A DNA stretch of 60,000 nt from assembly GCA_009760855.2 (NCBI GenBank), contig WPIO01000006.1, positions 5,707,501 through 5,767,500 of the forward strand. The letters are read 5' to 3'. The DNA is from Cristatella mucedo (Eukaryota > Bryozoa > Phylactolaemata > Cristatellidae). The notes beneath the pieces are model-generated. The model was not told where the DNA came from and ran no database searches. It saw only the letters and a list, made by a program, of their open reading frames with translations. Below, piece after piece: positions 45,946-57,200 of the stretch. The translations under genes and the position numbers were made by a program. Position 1 is the first letter of the stretch, and each line of letters opens with the position of its first letter.

Positions 45946-46454
45946 TCAAGGTATCTTGCGAATGACCCTTACGCACGAACAGGTATTAAAAGCTAACGAG
46001 AAGTGGCTTAAAAATAAGAGCGTACCATTGGATTCCAGCGGCCTTCGACTCGCCCTAATGCATCACCTGTTTTCTCTTTCGCGAGAGCCCTTCTACGGCA
46101 TCGAGCGAGACGTGTGAGTCGAGCTTTGATCCTTACCGCACGCGAAACATGATCGCGATAAAAAAAACTAGATCCGCCTAAAAACCTGCATTTAAGACAA
46201 GAAGCGACATTTTACGCCGCCAGTAGCCTCCAATTGCCTAGCTCGCACGTGCTGTGCACAGACAGACGCAGTCTGGACGCTACGCCGACGCGATCTACCG
46301 AACCGAATGGACCGGCTCAGCAAAAGCTCGTCGGCTCTCTGCCGACAGTGCAGCCTCGTTTTCAGTCTATTCGTTTAGGGTGGGAACGAAAGGCACCGCC
46401 GACGACAAGACGTCGCTGCTGCTGCTGCTGCTCGCCTGAAGGAAGCTGAGCTTA
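45946..46454. other. No gene recognised
   Basis: Unassigned, GC rising toward the TSPO copy 1 flank. A short GCTGCTGCTGCTGCTGCTCG run lies near 46414. Confidence 0.4.
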
Positions 46455-46719
46455 CGTGATACAACCATCAGTGAGGCTCGGCTGCACACGTGACGTCCAC
46501 ACCAGCGTGCTGCCTGCTAAACACGAACGGTTTACACACGGGCATCCGCAGAGCGTGGCACGTACAATTCGTAGCCACATTTCCTGAGAAATTTAGCAGC
46601 CCCTCATGCACGGGCCAAAAGCCAGCTACCGGCTCGGCGTCAGGCGTGCCTTTCCGTCAGCTCGGCGGTGCTGCCCCCTCAACCCCTGGGCCGGATGCGA
46701 GAGCCCCTCGGCTCTTCAG
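46455..46719 (-). other. Probable TSPO paralog 1 3' UTR and flank
   Basis: Sequence below the stop resembles the equivalent stretch of copy 2 in patches. ACAACCATCAGT near 46460 matches about 58240, and AAAAGCCAGCT near 46618 matches AGAAGCCAGCT near 58469. The patches lie in the same order relative to the stop, so the duplication included the 3' flank. I saw no clear AATAAA signal here, so the transcript end is unknown. Confidence 0.45.
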
Positions 46720-46956
46720 CTACTCTCGCTGGCCTCTCGAGATGGCGGCAGAGGTCAACGGGTAGCCAAGTAACGACCTCTTGTATTTGGCCTCAACCGG
46801 CTTGTTCTTCAGCCAGATGTAGACCGTCAGAGTCGAGGCCAGACACAGCCAGCCCATGTAAGGCAGCAGCAGGTTGCTGGCAGTGACGCTGATCCCGCGA
46901 AACAAGTATATGCAGCCGGCGACAGAGCAGTCCATCAGGGCAACAATGGCCGTCGC
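46720..46956 (-). CDS. TSPO: TSPO paralog 1, last coding exon (TM4-TM5)
   Basis: Translocator protein (peripheral benzodiazepine receptor family) is a five-helix protein of the outer mitochondrial membrane that binds cholesterol and porphyrins. On the minus strand the exon begins after a CTCTCAG acceptor with ATAIVALMDCS and ends at TAG (46720-46722), 78 codons plus stop. It covers helix 4 (ATAIVALMDC to IYLFRGI) and helix 5 (NLLLPYMGWLCLAST). The helix 5 end, LTVYIWLK, fits the cholesterol-recognition pattern L/V-X(1-5)-Y-X(1-5)-R/K. The tail reads LLGYPLTSAAISRGQRE. The junction to the upstream exon (46957-47094 intron, 138 bp) is phase 0 and restores the family order ...KDYGL/ATAIVAL. The second copy at 58567-58803 has exactly the same exon length and boundary. 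Family assignment is secure from several motifs in order. The exact C-terminus is read directly from the frame. Confidence 0.9.
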   Translation of the reverse strand, partial: ATAIVALMDCSVAGCIYLFRGISVTASNLLLPYMGWLCLASTLTVYIWLKNKPVEAKYKRSLLGYPLTSAAISRGQRE

Positions 46957-47094
46957 CTGAGAGACGGAGAGAGTAAAAAAGCACGGGCTGTGACGCCGAG
47001 GTGAAAACGACTGTCACCCGGTGATTCGAGCAACTGGGGGGGGGGGGGCTCGAGGAGTCAAGCTGGGACGCGCGGGCGGCCGGCCTCAGCTCAC
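46957..47094 (-). other. TSPO paralog 1 intron
   Basis: A 138-bp phase-0 intron with GTGAGC donor and CTCTCAG acceptor on the minus strand. It is GC-rich near the donor and contains a pure G run on the plus strand (about 47037-47048) that reads as poly-C in the transcript. The copy-2 intron at the same site is 605 bp. Confidence 0.85.
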
Positions 47095-47313
47095 CAGTCC
47101 GTAGTCCTTGCGATTGAAGAACACGGGCGAGTACGTCCAGTTGAGCAGCAACTGGACGCCGAACAGGGCCAGCGGTAGCTGAGTGGCTGTGGTGTCGCCC
47201 AGCCGCACCCCCTCGCGCCACACCAGGTAGGAGCTGTAGCCCATGCAACCATACAGCGTAGCCCAGACGGGCCCGAACACCCACTGGGGCGGGGAGAACC
47301 AGGGCTTCTTCAT
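47095..47313 (-). CDS. TSPO: TSPO paralog 1, penultimate coding exon (TM2-TM3)
   Basis: Minus-strand exon of 73 codons between a GATTGTTTCAG acceptor and a CTG/GTGAGC donor. It begins MKKPWFSPPQWVFGPVW, the family signature K-P-x-W/F-x-P-P-x-W-V-x-G-P-V-W. It then carries helix 2 ([13 protein letters not shown]) and helix 3, ending [19 protein letters not shown], the family's LNW-x-x-P-x-FF motif. The leading ATG lies at the splice acceptor and aligns with a CTG in copy 2, so I read it as an internal Leu-to-Met change, not the true start. Family members have about 35-40 further N-terminal residues holding helix 1. No such exon is recognisable upstream on this strand in the window. The loop GVRLGDTTATQ is four residues longer than in copy 2. 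If transcription began at this exon, the product would lack helix 1. Confidence 0.9.
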
Positions 47314-48597
47314 CTGAAACAATCAAGCGCGCACCCAATCGAGCAACTGCCGACAGCGTCGGCGGCGAGCTCTACCAGGCGGCCCGGAGCCGCCAGAGGC
47401 CGCTCTGGCATGCTACCGACCCGCCAATGAGCCGACGCTCTGTCGGCGCGGCGGCCAGACCGCTGGCGAGCGTAGCGAGGTGAAGACAGGTTAGCCCCGT
47501 ATGCAGAAGGCGGACAAGCGGGTTCATCGCACAAGCATCGGCGGTGCCAGCTCGAGTGGGTGCGGCAGAGCTAGTCTCTCGAAAGAGACTGCAAATCCTC
47601 ATCGATTCCCCAGACAATGTCTAGGACCAGCCTGGAGGCCAGATAGGGCTCAGCACGAGTAAGTGCTTGGCATAGAACTGCATCATCGACCCAATCTTGT
47701 GGCTGTGCTTAGAAAGCCTATCTCAAGATAGCATCGGTGGTTCCAGGCATGTAAGGTACTCCTGCTTTATGATCCGGACTAATTGATTCGAGTCCGGCTG
47801 CCCGTAAAATTATACTGTCACGGCACGCAGGAGCGATAGCCACCAAGGCTCTTATGCAGCTAAATAAACCTGGCTATGAAGGGTGAATGCTGGGAAAATA
47901 CTGAAAAGATCGGTCCAACAATCGCATATTTATTTAAGATGCCCTTCAGAAGACAAACGTGCTAGAAATGGGATCTTAAGATTTGACGTTTTCCTCATAG
48001 AAGATCAGTAAAATAATTCTGCTAACAATCTTTAGCCCCCAGAAGTAAACCGGAAGAAAACTATTGACGAACATAAAACGTACCACTCTATGCAACAAAT
48101 ATTGTGCGCCTTGTACGCTAGCTTTCGGCATTTTTGGCCCATGACTTTCTGAGCTCGAGTTTCGCACCTCTCTGCTCTCGCGGCTCGCCGCTCTCTACCC
48201 AGTAGCAGTAGCAGTACTGCAGCAGCGAGCCGACGCGGCGGGTGGTGCTCGGCGGCGGTTCGCTACTGCAGTATGCGACATGCGAGGCAGCGAGCTGGAC
48301 CGGCTACCATCGCTACGAGTGCCGACACGTGGAGGCCACAGGGCCGCCTTGCCCTTCAATCCGCATGCGTCGCATGCGTATAGCAATGTTTGTAATATCT
48401 ACGGGAAATAAGAAACGATGCACAAGCAGAGCATCTCACATTTCATATTGAAAGGTTATTCACGGACTATTCGCCGAGAGTAATGGAATTTACAAGGCAC
48501 CAAGCTACACTGGAACAGAAACTGTTTAACAGTCACGAGTAGGTACTCAACAAGTTTCGAACGTGTACCACGATGTGCCAACTTCAAAAAAATTGGG
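47314..48597. other. Upstream of TSPO copy 1; no first exon seen
   Basis: On the minus strand this is where a preceding TSPO intron or exon should lie. I searched for a helix 1-type frame ending before the KKPW exon (Gly-Gly...Arg...Trp-Tyr) and did not find one. Holds the decayed SINE1 at 47745-47880. Confidence 0.4.
47745..47880 (+). mobile_element. Degraded SINE1
   Basis: TTGATTCGAGTCCGGCTGCC (B-box-like) and GCGATAGCCACCAAGGCTCT match the SINE1 middle; the tail is lost. Lies 0.4 kb upstream of the TSPO copy 1 exon. Confidence 0.5.
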
Positions 48598-50178
48598 GTA
48601 ATAATAATAATAATAATTCACTTGATAAAGCGCCCTCAGAGAACTTAATCTCTCTCTAGGCACTTTACATTTGCTGTAAAGTGAAATGCAATTGAATGGT
48701 AAGTAAAATCATGCTTGAAAAATAAACAAAATAAATAATATGGTTAGGGGTGACATGCACAGGGTCAGCATGCAAATATGGTTAGTGGCAGCACGCACAG
48801 TGTCAGCACGCATAAGCACATCAAGGACGAATCACAGGGACCCACTAAATGCTGTCCTTAATAGGTGTGTTTTTAGGTTCCTTTTAAATGTGGTCAGGTC
48901 AGGGGATGTTCTGACGCAGGTCGGGAGGCAGTTCCAGGCTTTAGGAGCATATGAACTAAATGCACGGTCTCCAAAGGATTTAAGGTTTGTATGAGGTATT
49001 TCTAGACTGTTGGATTCCGAAAAGCGGGTGGTCCGATGCTTGGCCTGGTGGGGGAGTGGATCTGAGAGATAGGCTGGAGCCATAGAATTAAGGGACGTAA
49101 AGTGAGCGACAAAACCTTGAAGTCAATCCGTTGCTTGACTGGTAGCCAGTGCAGGTCGGCGAGAAGTGGAGTAATGTGGCAACCGCGACGCTCACGACAG
49201 ACAAGCCTAGCTGCAGAGTTTTGCACCAGCTGCAATCGCCTGATCGCACATGCTGGTAGGCCAGTAAGCAGTGAGTTGCAGAAGTCGAGACGGGATGTCA
49301 CGAATGCATGGACCAACTTGGACGTGGTATCTTTATCTAAACAAGCCCGAATTTTAGCAATGTTATGAAGCTGAAAACAGGCGGATTTGACTGTGGAGCT
49401 GATGTGGTCGTCTAACGAGAGGTCGCTTTGGAATATGACACCTAGATTTCGAGCTGATTCGACAGGAGATATGCTGGCAGAGCCAATTTTGAGAGTCAGC
49501 CTTTCCAATCTCTGGATCACACTGGGTTTGCCCATAACTAGTAAGTTAGTTTTATCATCGTTAAGTTTTAGAAAATTTGCTGCCATCCATGTGCAGATGC
49601 CATCAATGCATGCAGCAAGTGAGTTTAGGGAATTTGAGGTGTTCGAAGGCTGGGAGGGATCAAAGCAAAGGTACAACTGAGTGTCATCCGCATAGAAGTG
49701 AAAACCTAGATTGTGCTTGGCAATCACATCAGCGAGAGGGAGAGTATAAACGGTGAAAAGGACCGGACCTAGCACAGAGCCCTGAGGTACTCCATATTTC
49801 AGAGGTACTTCAGATGATCTTTGTCCATTCACGTCAATACTCTGGAGTCTCCCACTGAGATAGGACCTGAACCACTGCAGAGCAGTGCCAGTGATGCCCA
49901 GGCGAGATGAGAGGCGCTCTACAAGAACTTTCTGATCGATGGTATCAAAAGCTGCCGAAAGATCAAGCAAAACAAGCAGAGACACTCTACCCATTTCTGC
50001 ATTCCTAAGAAGGTCGGTGTATACCCGAAGCAATGCTGACTCTGCGGAGTGATTAGCTCAAAAGCCAGACTGGAACTTACTAGCAAGGTGTGAGGTTTCG
50101 ATATACGAGTTCAGCTGGTCTGCCACGACCCGTTCGAGTGTCTTTGATAGGAATGGTAGAAGGGAAACTGGGCGGTAC
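48598..50178 (-). mobile_element. LINE family A (L2/CR1-like), 5'-truncated, best-preserved copy
   Basis: A non-LTR retrotransposon with its 3' end at the left: an (AAT)n tail, then the family A terminus CTTGATAAAGCGCCCTCAGA, then about 230 bp of 3' UTR. After that comes the C-terminal part of ORF2, including the reverse transcriptase. It breaks off near 50178, after motifs YRPVSLLPFLSKTLERVVA and SGF. Defects are one in-frame TGA where other copies have CGA (SGF-R-ANHS, about 50055) and one frameshift near 49085. The clade is inferred from the GVPQGSVLGP and FYADDTQL context and from the GCGCT terminal motif. Confidence 0.9.
49002..50033 (-). pseudogene. Reverse transcriptase fragment of LINE A
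   Basis: A 343-codon open frame, the longest intact reverse transcriptase segment here. RNA-dependent DNA polymerase motifs appear in order: DLSAAFDTID (residues 24-33), GVPQGSVLGP (81-90), catalytic FYADDTQL (113-120) and NFLKLNDDKT (153-162). The conserved C-terminal region with LPVKQRIDFKVLSLTLR follows. The C-terminus then leaves frame because of a one-base change near 49085; the remaining residues (from APAYLSDPLP) continue in another frame down to 48832. It lacks the N-terminal endonuclease and is not an autonomous gene. Confidence 0.85.
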
Positions 50179-51709
50179 AAGTCGCATATGACGCAGAGAT
50201 CGGTAAATTTTGTTCTGTCGAAATCTTTTTTCTGGCTTACTTCCGCGTTAGGCATGGCTTGTAATATATTTTTACGCCATTTCCCGAGATGTGAAAATTA
50301 TCAAAATTTCGGATTGAATTTCTAGAGCGTCTGTTGAACGGCACGCCAAATACACAATCGACTACCGCCGGGGCAATTTTTCTCAGTTGCCGCCTTCTTC
50401 GCCTGGGCCTGAAGTGCTTCAGCTAAACGTGGAGAACCCAAGCAGCACAGACAACAACGAGAGAGCCTTTGCACCTATTCAGATGAGTGCAAAGAGTGCT
50501 TGCTACATGGGAATTATTGGCTGCTAGACGGCGCAGCGAATAACCATCTGGCGTCAAAGATATGACCACAAGTTAACCGCTTCAAAGTCTGCAGCAGCGA
50601 GATTTGCTCCGGTCTCTCGTGCATAGCAGGTCTTGCTGCTGGCAGTAGACGATCTTAGAACCTGTCCAAAGTCACGAGGTTTAGGGCTAAACCAAGGCTG
50701 ACGCCAGCGAGAAACAGATACGATTAAGCGGCAAGCCGACGCGATCAAACTCGCGGCAGGCGATGCAGATATATCAAAACAAAACGGCTACTCACTTCAT
50801 TGTACCAAACAGACCCGTGCCATTCTCTAGTCAAATATCTTACGACTGCTCCACCAATCATCGGCGTGGCTATAATTAATGCCGATTTTGCCATTTCCAA
50901 ATAAGACGATGGCATCTGCAATATAACACAAGTGTAACTTCGAGGCGCTGCACTGCTGCAGCCACGGCTCGCTGATCTCTCTGCCTTTGCTTACAAGTAG
51001 ACCACCTGGCAGCTAAACTCTTGTCAGTTCAAATATAACTGGCAAGAAGCTAGGAGGAGAAAAAGAGCTATCTCTGACTGAGAAATGTATGAACTCTCTG
51101 ACTCTCAAGGTCATCTACAGAAACTTAAAAAACGATTGCTTCATTTTTCTGGAGACGTGTTGATGAAAAAGCTGCAGATAGAGAGTACCACAATGCTACC
51201 ACTACATAGCAGCACCAATAGCTGCAGTGTGGACTTGAGATTGCATTAATATCATGGACGTTACCACTGAATGAAATGCACAGATCGTCAGCTAATTAAT
51301 TAATGGCGATTCTTCGCTGCCTCCTTGATAAATTGCCTACCGACCTAGGGCAAATGCATTTTCTGGATGATGTCTGTAGCCTTTCGATGCCAGGAAAATG
51401 CATGCCATATTCTTCACCTATCTGGGACTAAACCGAACTGGTAGACTTAAATATTCTGCATTTATAAAAATTTTATTTTTGGAAAGTATCAATAAGGGAA
51501 GTAAACGTAATTTCGGTGCACTAACGCATTGTACAAGAGTCTAGAAAGTGCTTTAGTTCTCTATGGGTGACATACGAAAATATCCTACTATTCTTATTAT
51601 AATCATTAGTAAAACTAATTTACACCGTGCCTTGAATTGTAAAAATCTGGGCCTGCTTAGAAAGGAACGCCACATCCAAGTTGGTCCATGCATGTGTGCC
51701 ACATGATCT
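50179..51709. other. No gene recognised
   Basis: Unassigned between two LINE fragments. Confidence 0.4.
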
Positions 51710-52170
51710 TTTATGGTAACAAGCACAGTTACTGTAACATACACCGCGTCAGTACGCACAATACGGTTAGTAGTATCATTCACGGTGTCAACACAAATAA
51801 TACGGTTAGTTGGTAACATGCGAACAGTGTCAGCACTTAGAATAAGCACAAAAAGAACAAGTCATACCGAAACAGCAAATGCTATGATTAACAGGTGAGG
51901 TTTTTGCTTCTTTTTAAATGTTGTCCAGTCGGGGAATATCGTGACGTTAGTCGGGATTGAGTTCCTGGCTTTGGGAGTGTATGAGCTAAAAGCAGTCTTC
52001 AAAAGATTTGAAGTTCGTACGAGGTATAGATAAACAACTTGAGTAAAAATAAAAGTGGTTGGTGAGATGCCTAGCCTGATGGAGGAGTAGTTCCGATACG
52101 CAGAAAAGAGCCAGAGAATAAATGAACCTAAAAGTGAGTGACAGAAAATTGAAGTCTGCTCGAACCGTAT
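51710..52170 (-). mobile_element. LINE family A-like (diverged subfamily), 3' fragment
   Basis: Diverged 3' UTR repeats (CACGGTGTCAACACAAATAA) and C-terminal codons (equivalent of SLLGSFILWL, KARNSIPTNVTIFPDWTTFK) over 51862-52224 on the minus strand. The A/T-rich tail is not clear. Confidence 0.68.
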
Positions 52171-52254
52171 GCCAGATGGTAAGCCTTCGCCAATAAGCTT
52201 CGTACTCTCAAAACAATGCCTCACTAGTTTATTACATGATGCAAATGAATGATT

Positions 52255-52895
52255 ACAGGTGTGAACTCAATAATAATAATAATAATCATAATCATAATCA
52301 TTATTATTATATTTTATAGCACACTCAGAAAACCTAATCTCTTTCTAGGCACTTCACATTTGCTGCAAAGGAAGCATGGTAAAATGACTAGTGGTAGCAT
52401 GCTCAATGACAACAAAAAAAACATGATTAGAGGTTATTTTCACAGGGTCTGCATGCAAATATGGTTAGTGGCAGCATGCATGAACAGCGTCAGCAGGCAG
52501 CATAAGCACACAAGGGACGAATCACATCGACTGACTAAATGCTATCATAAATAGATGGGTTTTTAGCTTCTTTTTAAATGTCGACAAGTCAGAAAATGTC
52601 GTTACTCCGTTCGGAAGTGAGTTTCGAGCTGTAGCTAAACGATTAAATTCACAAAAGTAGGTGGCACGATGCTTGGCTTGGCGGGTGGGCGTAGTTTTGA
52701 TAGTTAAGCTGGAGCCACGGGATGAAGGGACCTAAAAGTAAGTGACAGAACCTGACAGTCTATACACCGCTTGATTGGGAGCCTGCGCAGGTCGGCCAGT
52801 GAAGTGGCTCAGTGGATGTGGCATGGGTGGCTGGGATGCTCACACACGACTAGCGACTCTGAGACAGCTGGAGAGCTGCAGATGCTCGATGACCT
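52255..52895 (-). mobile_element. LINE family A-like (diverged subfamily), 3' fragment
   Basis: (AAT)n/(ATC)n tail at 52268-52310, then CACACTCAGAAAACCTAATC and TCTTTCTAGGCACTTCACAT, a 3' UTR and decayed C-terminal codons (CCTGCGCAGGTCGGCCAGTG region). It sits next to another copy of the same subfamily. Confidence 0.72.
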
Positions 52896-53779
52896 ACAAT
52901 AAAGAACCTGACAGGACGCAGACAGCCCCCTGTGGCTGCTGTCCTGCTGGCCTGGGGAGCCATTATCGTGCAACAGCTAAAAAATCCTGCATAGTTCTCT
53001 TACGGGGCTCTTGCAGCCAGCTGGGAATTACTGCACAGACACCATGTTCTCTCTCACGACGTCATACATGAGATACATTAATATACTCTTGACAGAGTAC
53101 GAGTTCAGCCTCGTAGAATAATCATGAATAAAGTAAGTCAAAGACTTTCCAGACATTACGATCGTGCGTGCACTTTCCTAGAGACCAGCCAATGCTCCTA
53201 CAATGTATACTCGGATAGGGTAGACTTAAGCCATCGACTTAAGCCACGAGTTTAAGCTAAGTTTGTTCACGGCGAACTAGACACTGGGCAATAAACAGCA
53301 ATGCTTCACTTAGTCTGCGAGAGCGGTTCTTATGCTCACCTTCAGCAGGAAGTGACGAGCAATCGTAGAGCAATTGCAAATCAGGCTGTCGAAGCAGCAA
53401 CTGAACTCCTATGCGGACAACACTACGAACCCGTCTAGGGCGGTCCGAGCGGTGGGTATGCCCCTCATTTCCGGTTCACGAAGCTCGGCCTACGATTGCC
53501 CTGGCTTATATAATATAAAAAAATATATAACAAAAAGATAATAATGCTAATAATAATAATAGTAATAATAATAATGTGCGTCACGCACAAATGTGGTGTA
53601 AACATTGTGGTTTGTGCTTCTCTGCATGGTTCGTATCGCTGGGCTCGCCGGCATACTGCCGGCGCAGGCAGACCGGTAGTGCCCGGAGCTGCCCCAGGGT
53701 CTCGACACAGCTGGTGGCTGTGGCCAGCGGTCAGCTGCGGTCCGATGGCTGTGGTGTATCAACCTGGCTGGCTTTGTCC
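52896..53779. other. No gene; AAT-rich patch at 53510-53575
   Basis: The AATAATAATAATAGTAATAA patch resembles a LINE A tail, but no LINE terminus follows it. The rest is unassigned. Confidence 0.4.
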
Positions 53780-56110
53780 TCCCACCAACTCTTGGGTTCA
53801 ACGAATTACCGAAATCCACCGCAATCCATTCTAGTCCTCGTCAAATCCACCCCAAATCTGCTGCGAACAGCTCCAAAAAGTCTGGAATGTCAAACTACGC
53901 TACAAGCACAATGTACCCAGAAAATTTCTCGCGATTCCGCTCACGCGTTTCACGAAGTCCACTGAAATAAGATTGCAGTTGCCCAGGCCAATGTCGAAAT
54001 CCACCGCAATCCACTACATTCCAACATGCACGAAAGAAATCCTTATCGAAAAGCTCCTTTTTTGATTGCATATGACAGCACACTCTGTGGCAATCGCATT
54101 AAAAAATATACTTAAATTGGCCAGGCTGTTCTCGTGCAATGCGCTGCAATCGACTGGAGTAGCCCAAGCCAATACCGAAATCCACTTCAATCTACAGAAT
54201 CCACAGCATAAAAAATCGAAATACATTGCACCAAGCTCCAGTTTTTAGTCCATATTAAAGTGCACAGTGCTGTGTGTACAACCACGTAAAATTAAAAAAA
54301 TCTGCAATCTCGCACTGTGGCAACGAGCGGCAATCGCCTGAAATGACCTGCAAAACTACACAATCCACTCTATTCCACTGCAAATCATACTCAAATCACC
54401 ATCGCGAAACTCTAATTAAAATTGCATGTAGGACTAGACTCAGTTCAAAGTGCATTCACAAAATTTCGCTCCATTGTGCACAAGCATTCTCATGCAATGA
54501 ATTGCAAATCGACTGCAACGACCCGGTCCCATTCTGAAATCCACCTCAATCCGCCGAAATCCGCTACAATTTGCTATACAGCGACCAGAACGCGTACACT
54601 AGAAGCTCTAATTATGATTGCACGCTGCTCTACTCTTCGGTTATTGTGTACTCTTATAACTTAACTGCAATTGCCTCGACCATTCTGCAGTAATGCACTG
54701 CAATTGACTGCAACTGCCCGGACCAGTAGTCAATCTACCGCACGATGCAGAACGACCAGAATACGTACACTTTAAGCTCAAATAGTGATTGCATGTTGCT
54801 CTAATTTTTTGCTATTGTGTAATCGCACAATTTCACTACAAATGCCTTGACCATTCGGCAGCAGTGCACTGCAATTGACTTAATGGCCCGGGCCAATACA
54901 GCAATCTGATGCAAAATGCCCTGAAATCGGTTTCTTAATGCTCCACTTTGGAATGCATGTTGCGAAGCACACTGGTGTAAGTCAACCATATCATCTTAAG
55001 CAATTGCGCTCGTACAATCTCGGGCAATGCATGGCAATCTATGGCAACGGCTCGGCTCGAAGCAGCAATCCACTACAATCCGTGGCAAGTTGACACTAAA
55101 TTGGCTGCACGAAGAGCCAATTGGCATCACATTTCAAGTTTCTTTGTTAAAAGTGAAATCGTTGGACTGTCAAGCTAGTTTGCACGTTAGTTGTCAACGA
55201 TACACGTCAATCGACAGCAATGGTAGGGACCAATACCGAAATCCATTGCAAATTGACGAGAAATCGGCTGCACCAAGCTCAAATTCTCATTCCACGTAAT
55301 ATCTCACTGCGTGCACACATACTTTCAACCAGCTCTGACCGTTCAATCATGGGCAATGCATGGCAACAGACGGCAGTGGCCCAGGCAAATACGGCAATCC
55401 GTTATGGTCTCTCACAAATCACTGGAAAGTGACTGGGCCAAGATCAAATATATCTTACCTGTCACAGCCCACTGTGTTGAAAGTGCAATCAAATCCTTCC
55501 AACCAATCGCGCACGAACAATCGCGAGCAATGAACGGCAATCGACAGCAACGTCCTGAGGCCAATACTCCAATTCCCGGCGAATTGAAAAGAAATTGGCA
55601 GCGCAGAAGCCTCAATTGTCATTACATATAACATTCCGCTGCATCCAAAGTATACCGTGGTACTTTAAAGATGCTTTATTTGTTAACTGTCAGCAATGCA
55701 CGGCAATCAACAGCAACGATAGGGGCCGATATCTAAATCCATGGAAAACTGACAAGATTGGCTGCAATAAACTGCAACTCTCATTCCACGTAACATGTAC
55801 CTGTGTGAGCGCATAATTTTCACCCATGGTACGCATTCAATCGACGGCAACCCACGGCAATGGCCCGGGGAAATATGCCAATCCATATCGGACAGTTACA
55901 AATGCACCGACAGTTGCTGAGAGAAGCTCCAACTTTTCTTGCGTATTGAACTGCACTGCATTAAAAGTGCAGCCACATCCTTTGATACAATCGACAAAGG
56001 CACAATCGAGGGCGATGCACGGCAATCGACGGCAATGGCCCGGTCTCAGCTGCAATCTGGTTAAAATTTGCTGGAAATTGGCTGTTTGGATTTGTTATTA
56101 TCCTACTAAA
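53780..56110. repeat. Satellite array 2: about 14 diverged monomers of ~172 bp
   Basis: The anchor GAAATCCAC / CAATCCAC recurs at about 53812, 53997, 54178, 54361, 54537, 54731, 54902, 55066, 55239, 55395, 55570, 55735, 55879 and 56053 (intervals 144-194). Shared blocks before it are GGCAATCGACGGCAATGGCC and CGGGCCAATAC; after it come GCACCAAGCTC, ATTGCA and GTGCACA. Monomers differ far more than in array 1, so this array is older. It consists of unrelated sequence. Confidence 0.85.
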
Positions 56111-56339
56111 TAACGCTCACTGTGGGCGCTATTTTTAATGGACCGTTATAGATATCCGCATTTTCCAGGCCATTGCCGTCGATTGCCCTCGCGTGTACGT
56201 TCAAGATTGGTCGATAGGACGCGGTTGCACTTTTAATACAGCACACTGTTACGCAAGACAAATGCGATCTTCTCCCACCAGCTTTGCTTGTAATTGTAAC
56301 AGACAATCATTGATTGCCGACCCCGATTGTGGCAATGCT

Positions 56340-57200
56340 CTGATACAATGTAATGAATAAGCTGCAATGAAAGTAGGCCGAATTGGTGGACAGTGGGAGG
56401 CAATGTGTTCAATAACAAGTGGCTTTGGAATAGCATGCCCACATTACAGGCAGACTTCACTTGAGTGATGCTTGATAAACCAATCATGAGGGTGAGGCTT
56501 ACTAGCTTGAGGGGAGGGGCTAGGTGACACATGACTATTAGGTATGTGCCATCATCGTTAAGATTCATGAAGTTAGTGTCCAACCAGTCCCAATATCCTT
56601 GATGCAGGCTGTGAAGGGATGGCACGTCACATGAAGAGCAAGTCTTGAGTGCTCATTTGATCTGTGTGGCACCAGTGTGTCATCTGAATAGAAAAGGAGG
56701 ACAATATTGTAATCGGCGATGACAGTGAACCAAACGAATTTAAATGCACTTAAAATAAGGGTGTCGACGAGCCAACCACGAGGGGCCCCATACTCAGCTC
56801 ACTGCATTACTGCCTACAATGTATATCTATACTTCAAAAGATTTCCCACAAGGGCATTGCCTCATTCAGTTACGCCCTGTGCCAGTGATACCTAATGATG
56901 TCGATGGTCATTCCTTTAGAATCTAGTTGTCACCTGTGTCAAATGCTGCTGAGATCTAGAATCCCTCGCAGAGATGCATGCCACCCAGACCAAGATTGAT
57001 CAGATGGTCATTGGCAATCCGAAACTGCCGTTTCTGAAGAATTCAGTTCTACCTCCAGATTGTAATTCACTTGCAAAATCTGACAAACTTTCATAGACAT
57101 TATAACTTACTCGTAATTGATGTGCCTTCTTTGATGAATGCTTGAGTTCAACTTGCAAGACTGCTTCCACGGCCTCATTAGGTACGATACCTACCCACGA
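56340..57200 (-). mobile_element. Third LINE family, very decayed reverse transcriptase
   Basis: On the minus strand, NFMNLNDDGTYLIVMCHLAP aligns with the NFLKLNDDKTNLLVMGK motif. KSACNVGMLFQSHLLLN aligns with ESARNLGVIFQSDLSLD of family A. Upstream in a different frame FYSDDTLV (56670-56693) stands for FYADDTQL. Identity to A and B is low throughout, so this is a separate, older family. Both ends are uncertain. Confidence 0.6.

Noticed and set aside
47313-47322. ATG at the start of the TSPO copy 1 penultimate exon as the true start codon
   Set aside because: It coincides with the splice acceptor, aligns with CTG in copy 2, and would delete helix 1, which the family needs.
49102-49368. Plus-strand frames MSDKTLKSIRCLTG... 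(also at 28037 and 30781)
   Set aside because: Antisense shadows of the LINE A C-terminal domain, repeated wherever that element occurs.
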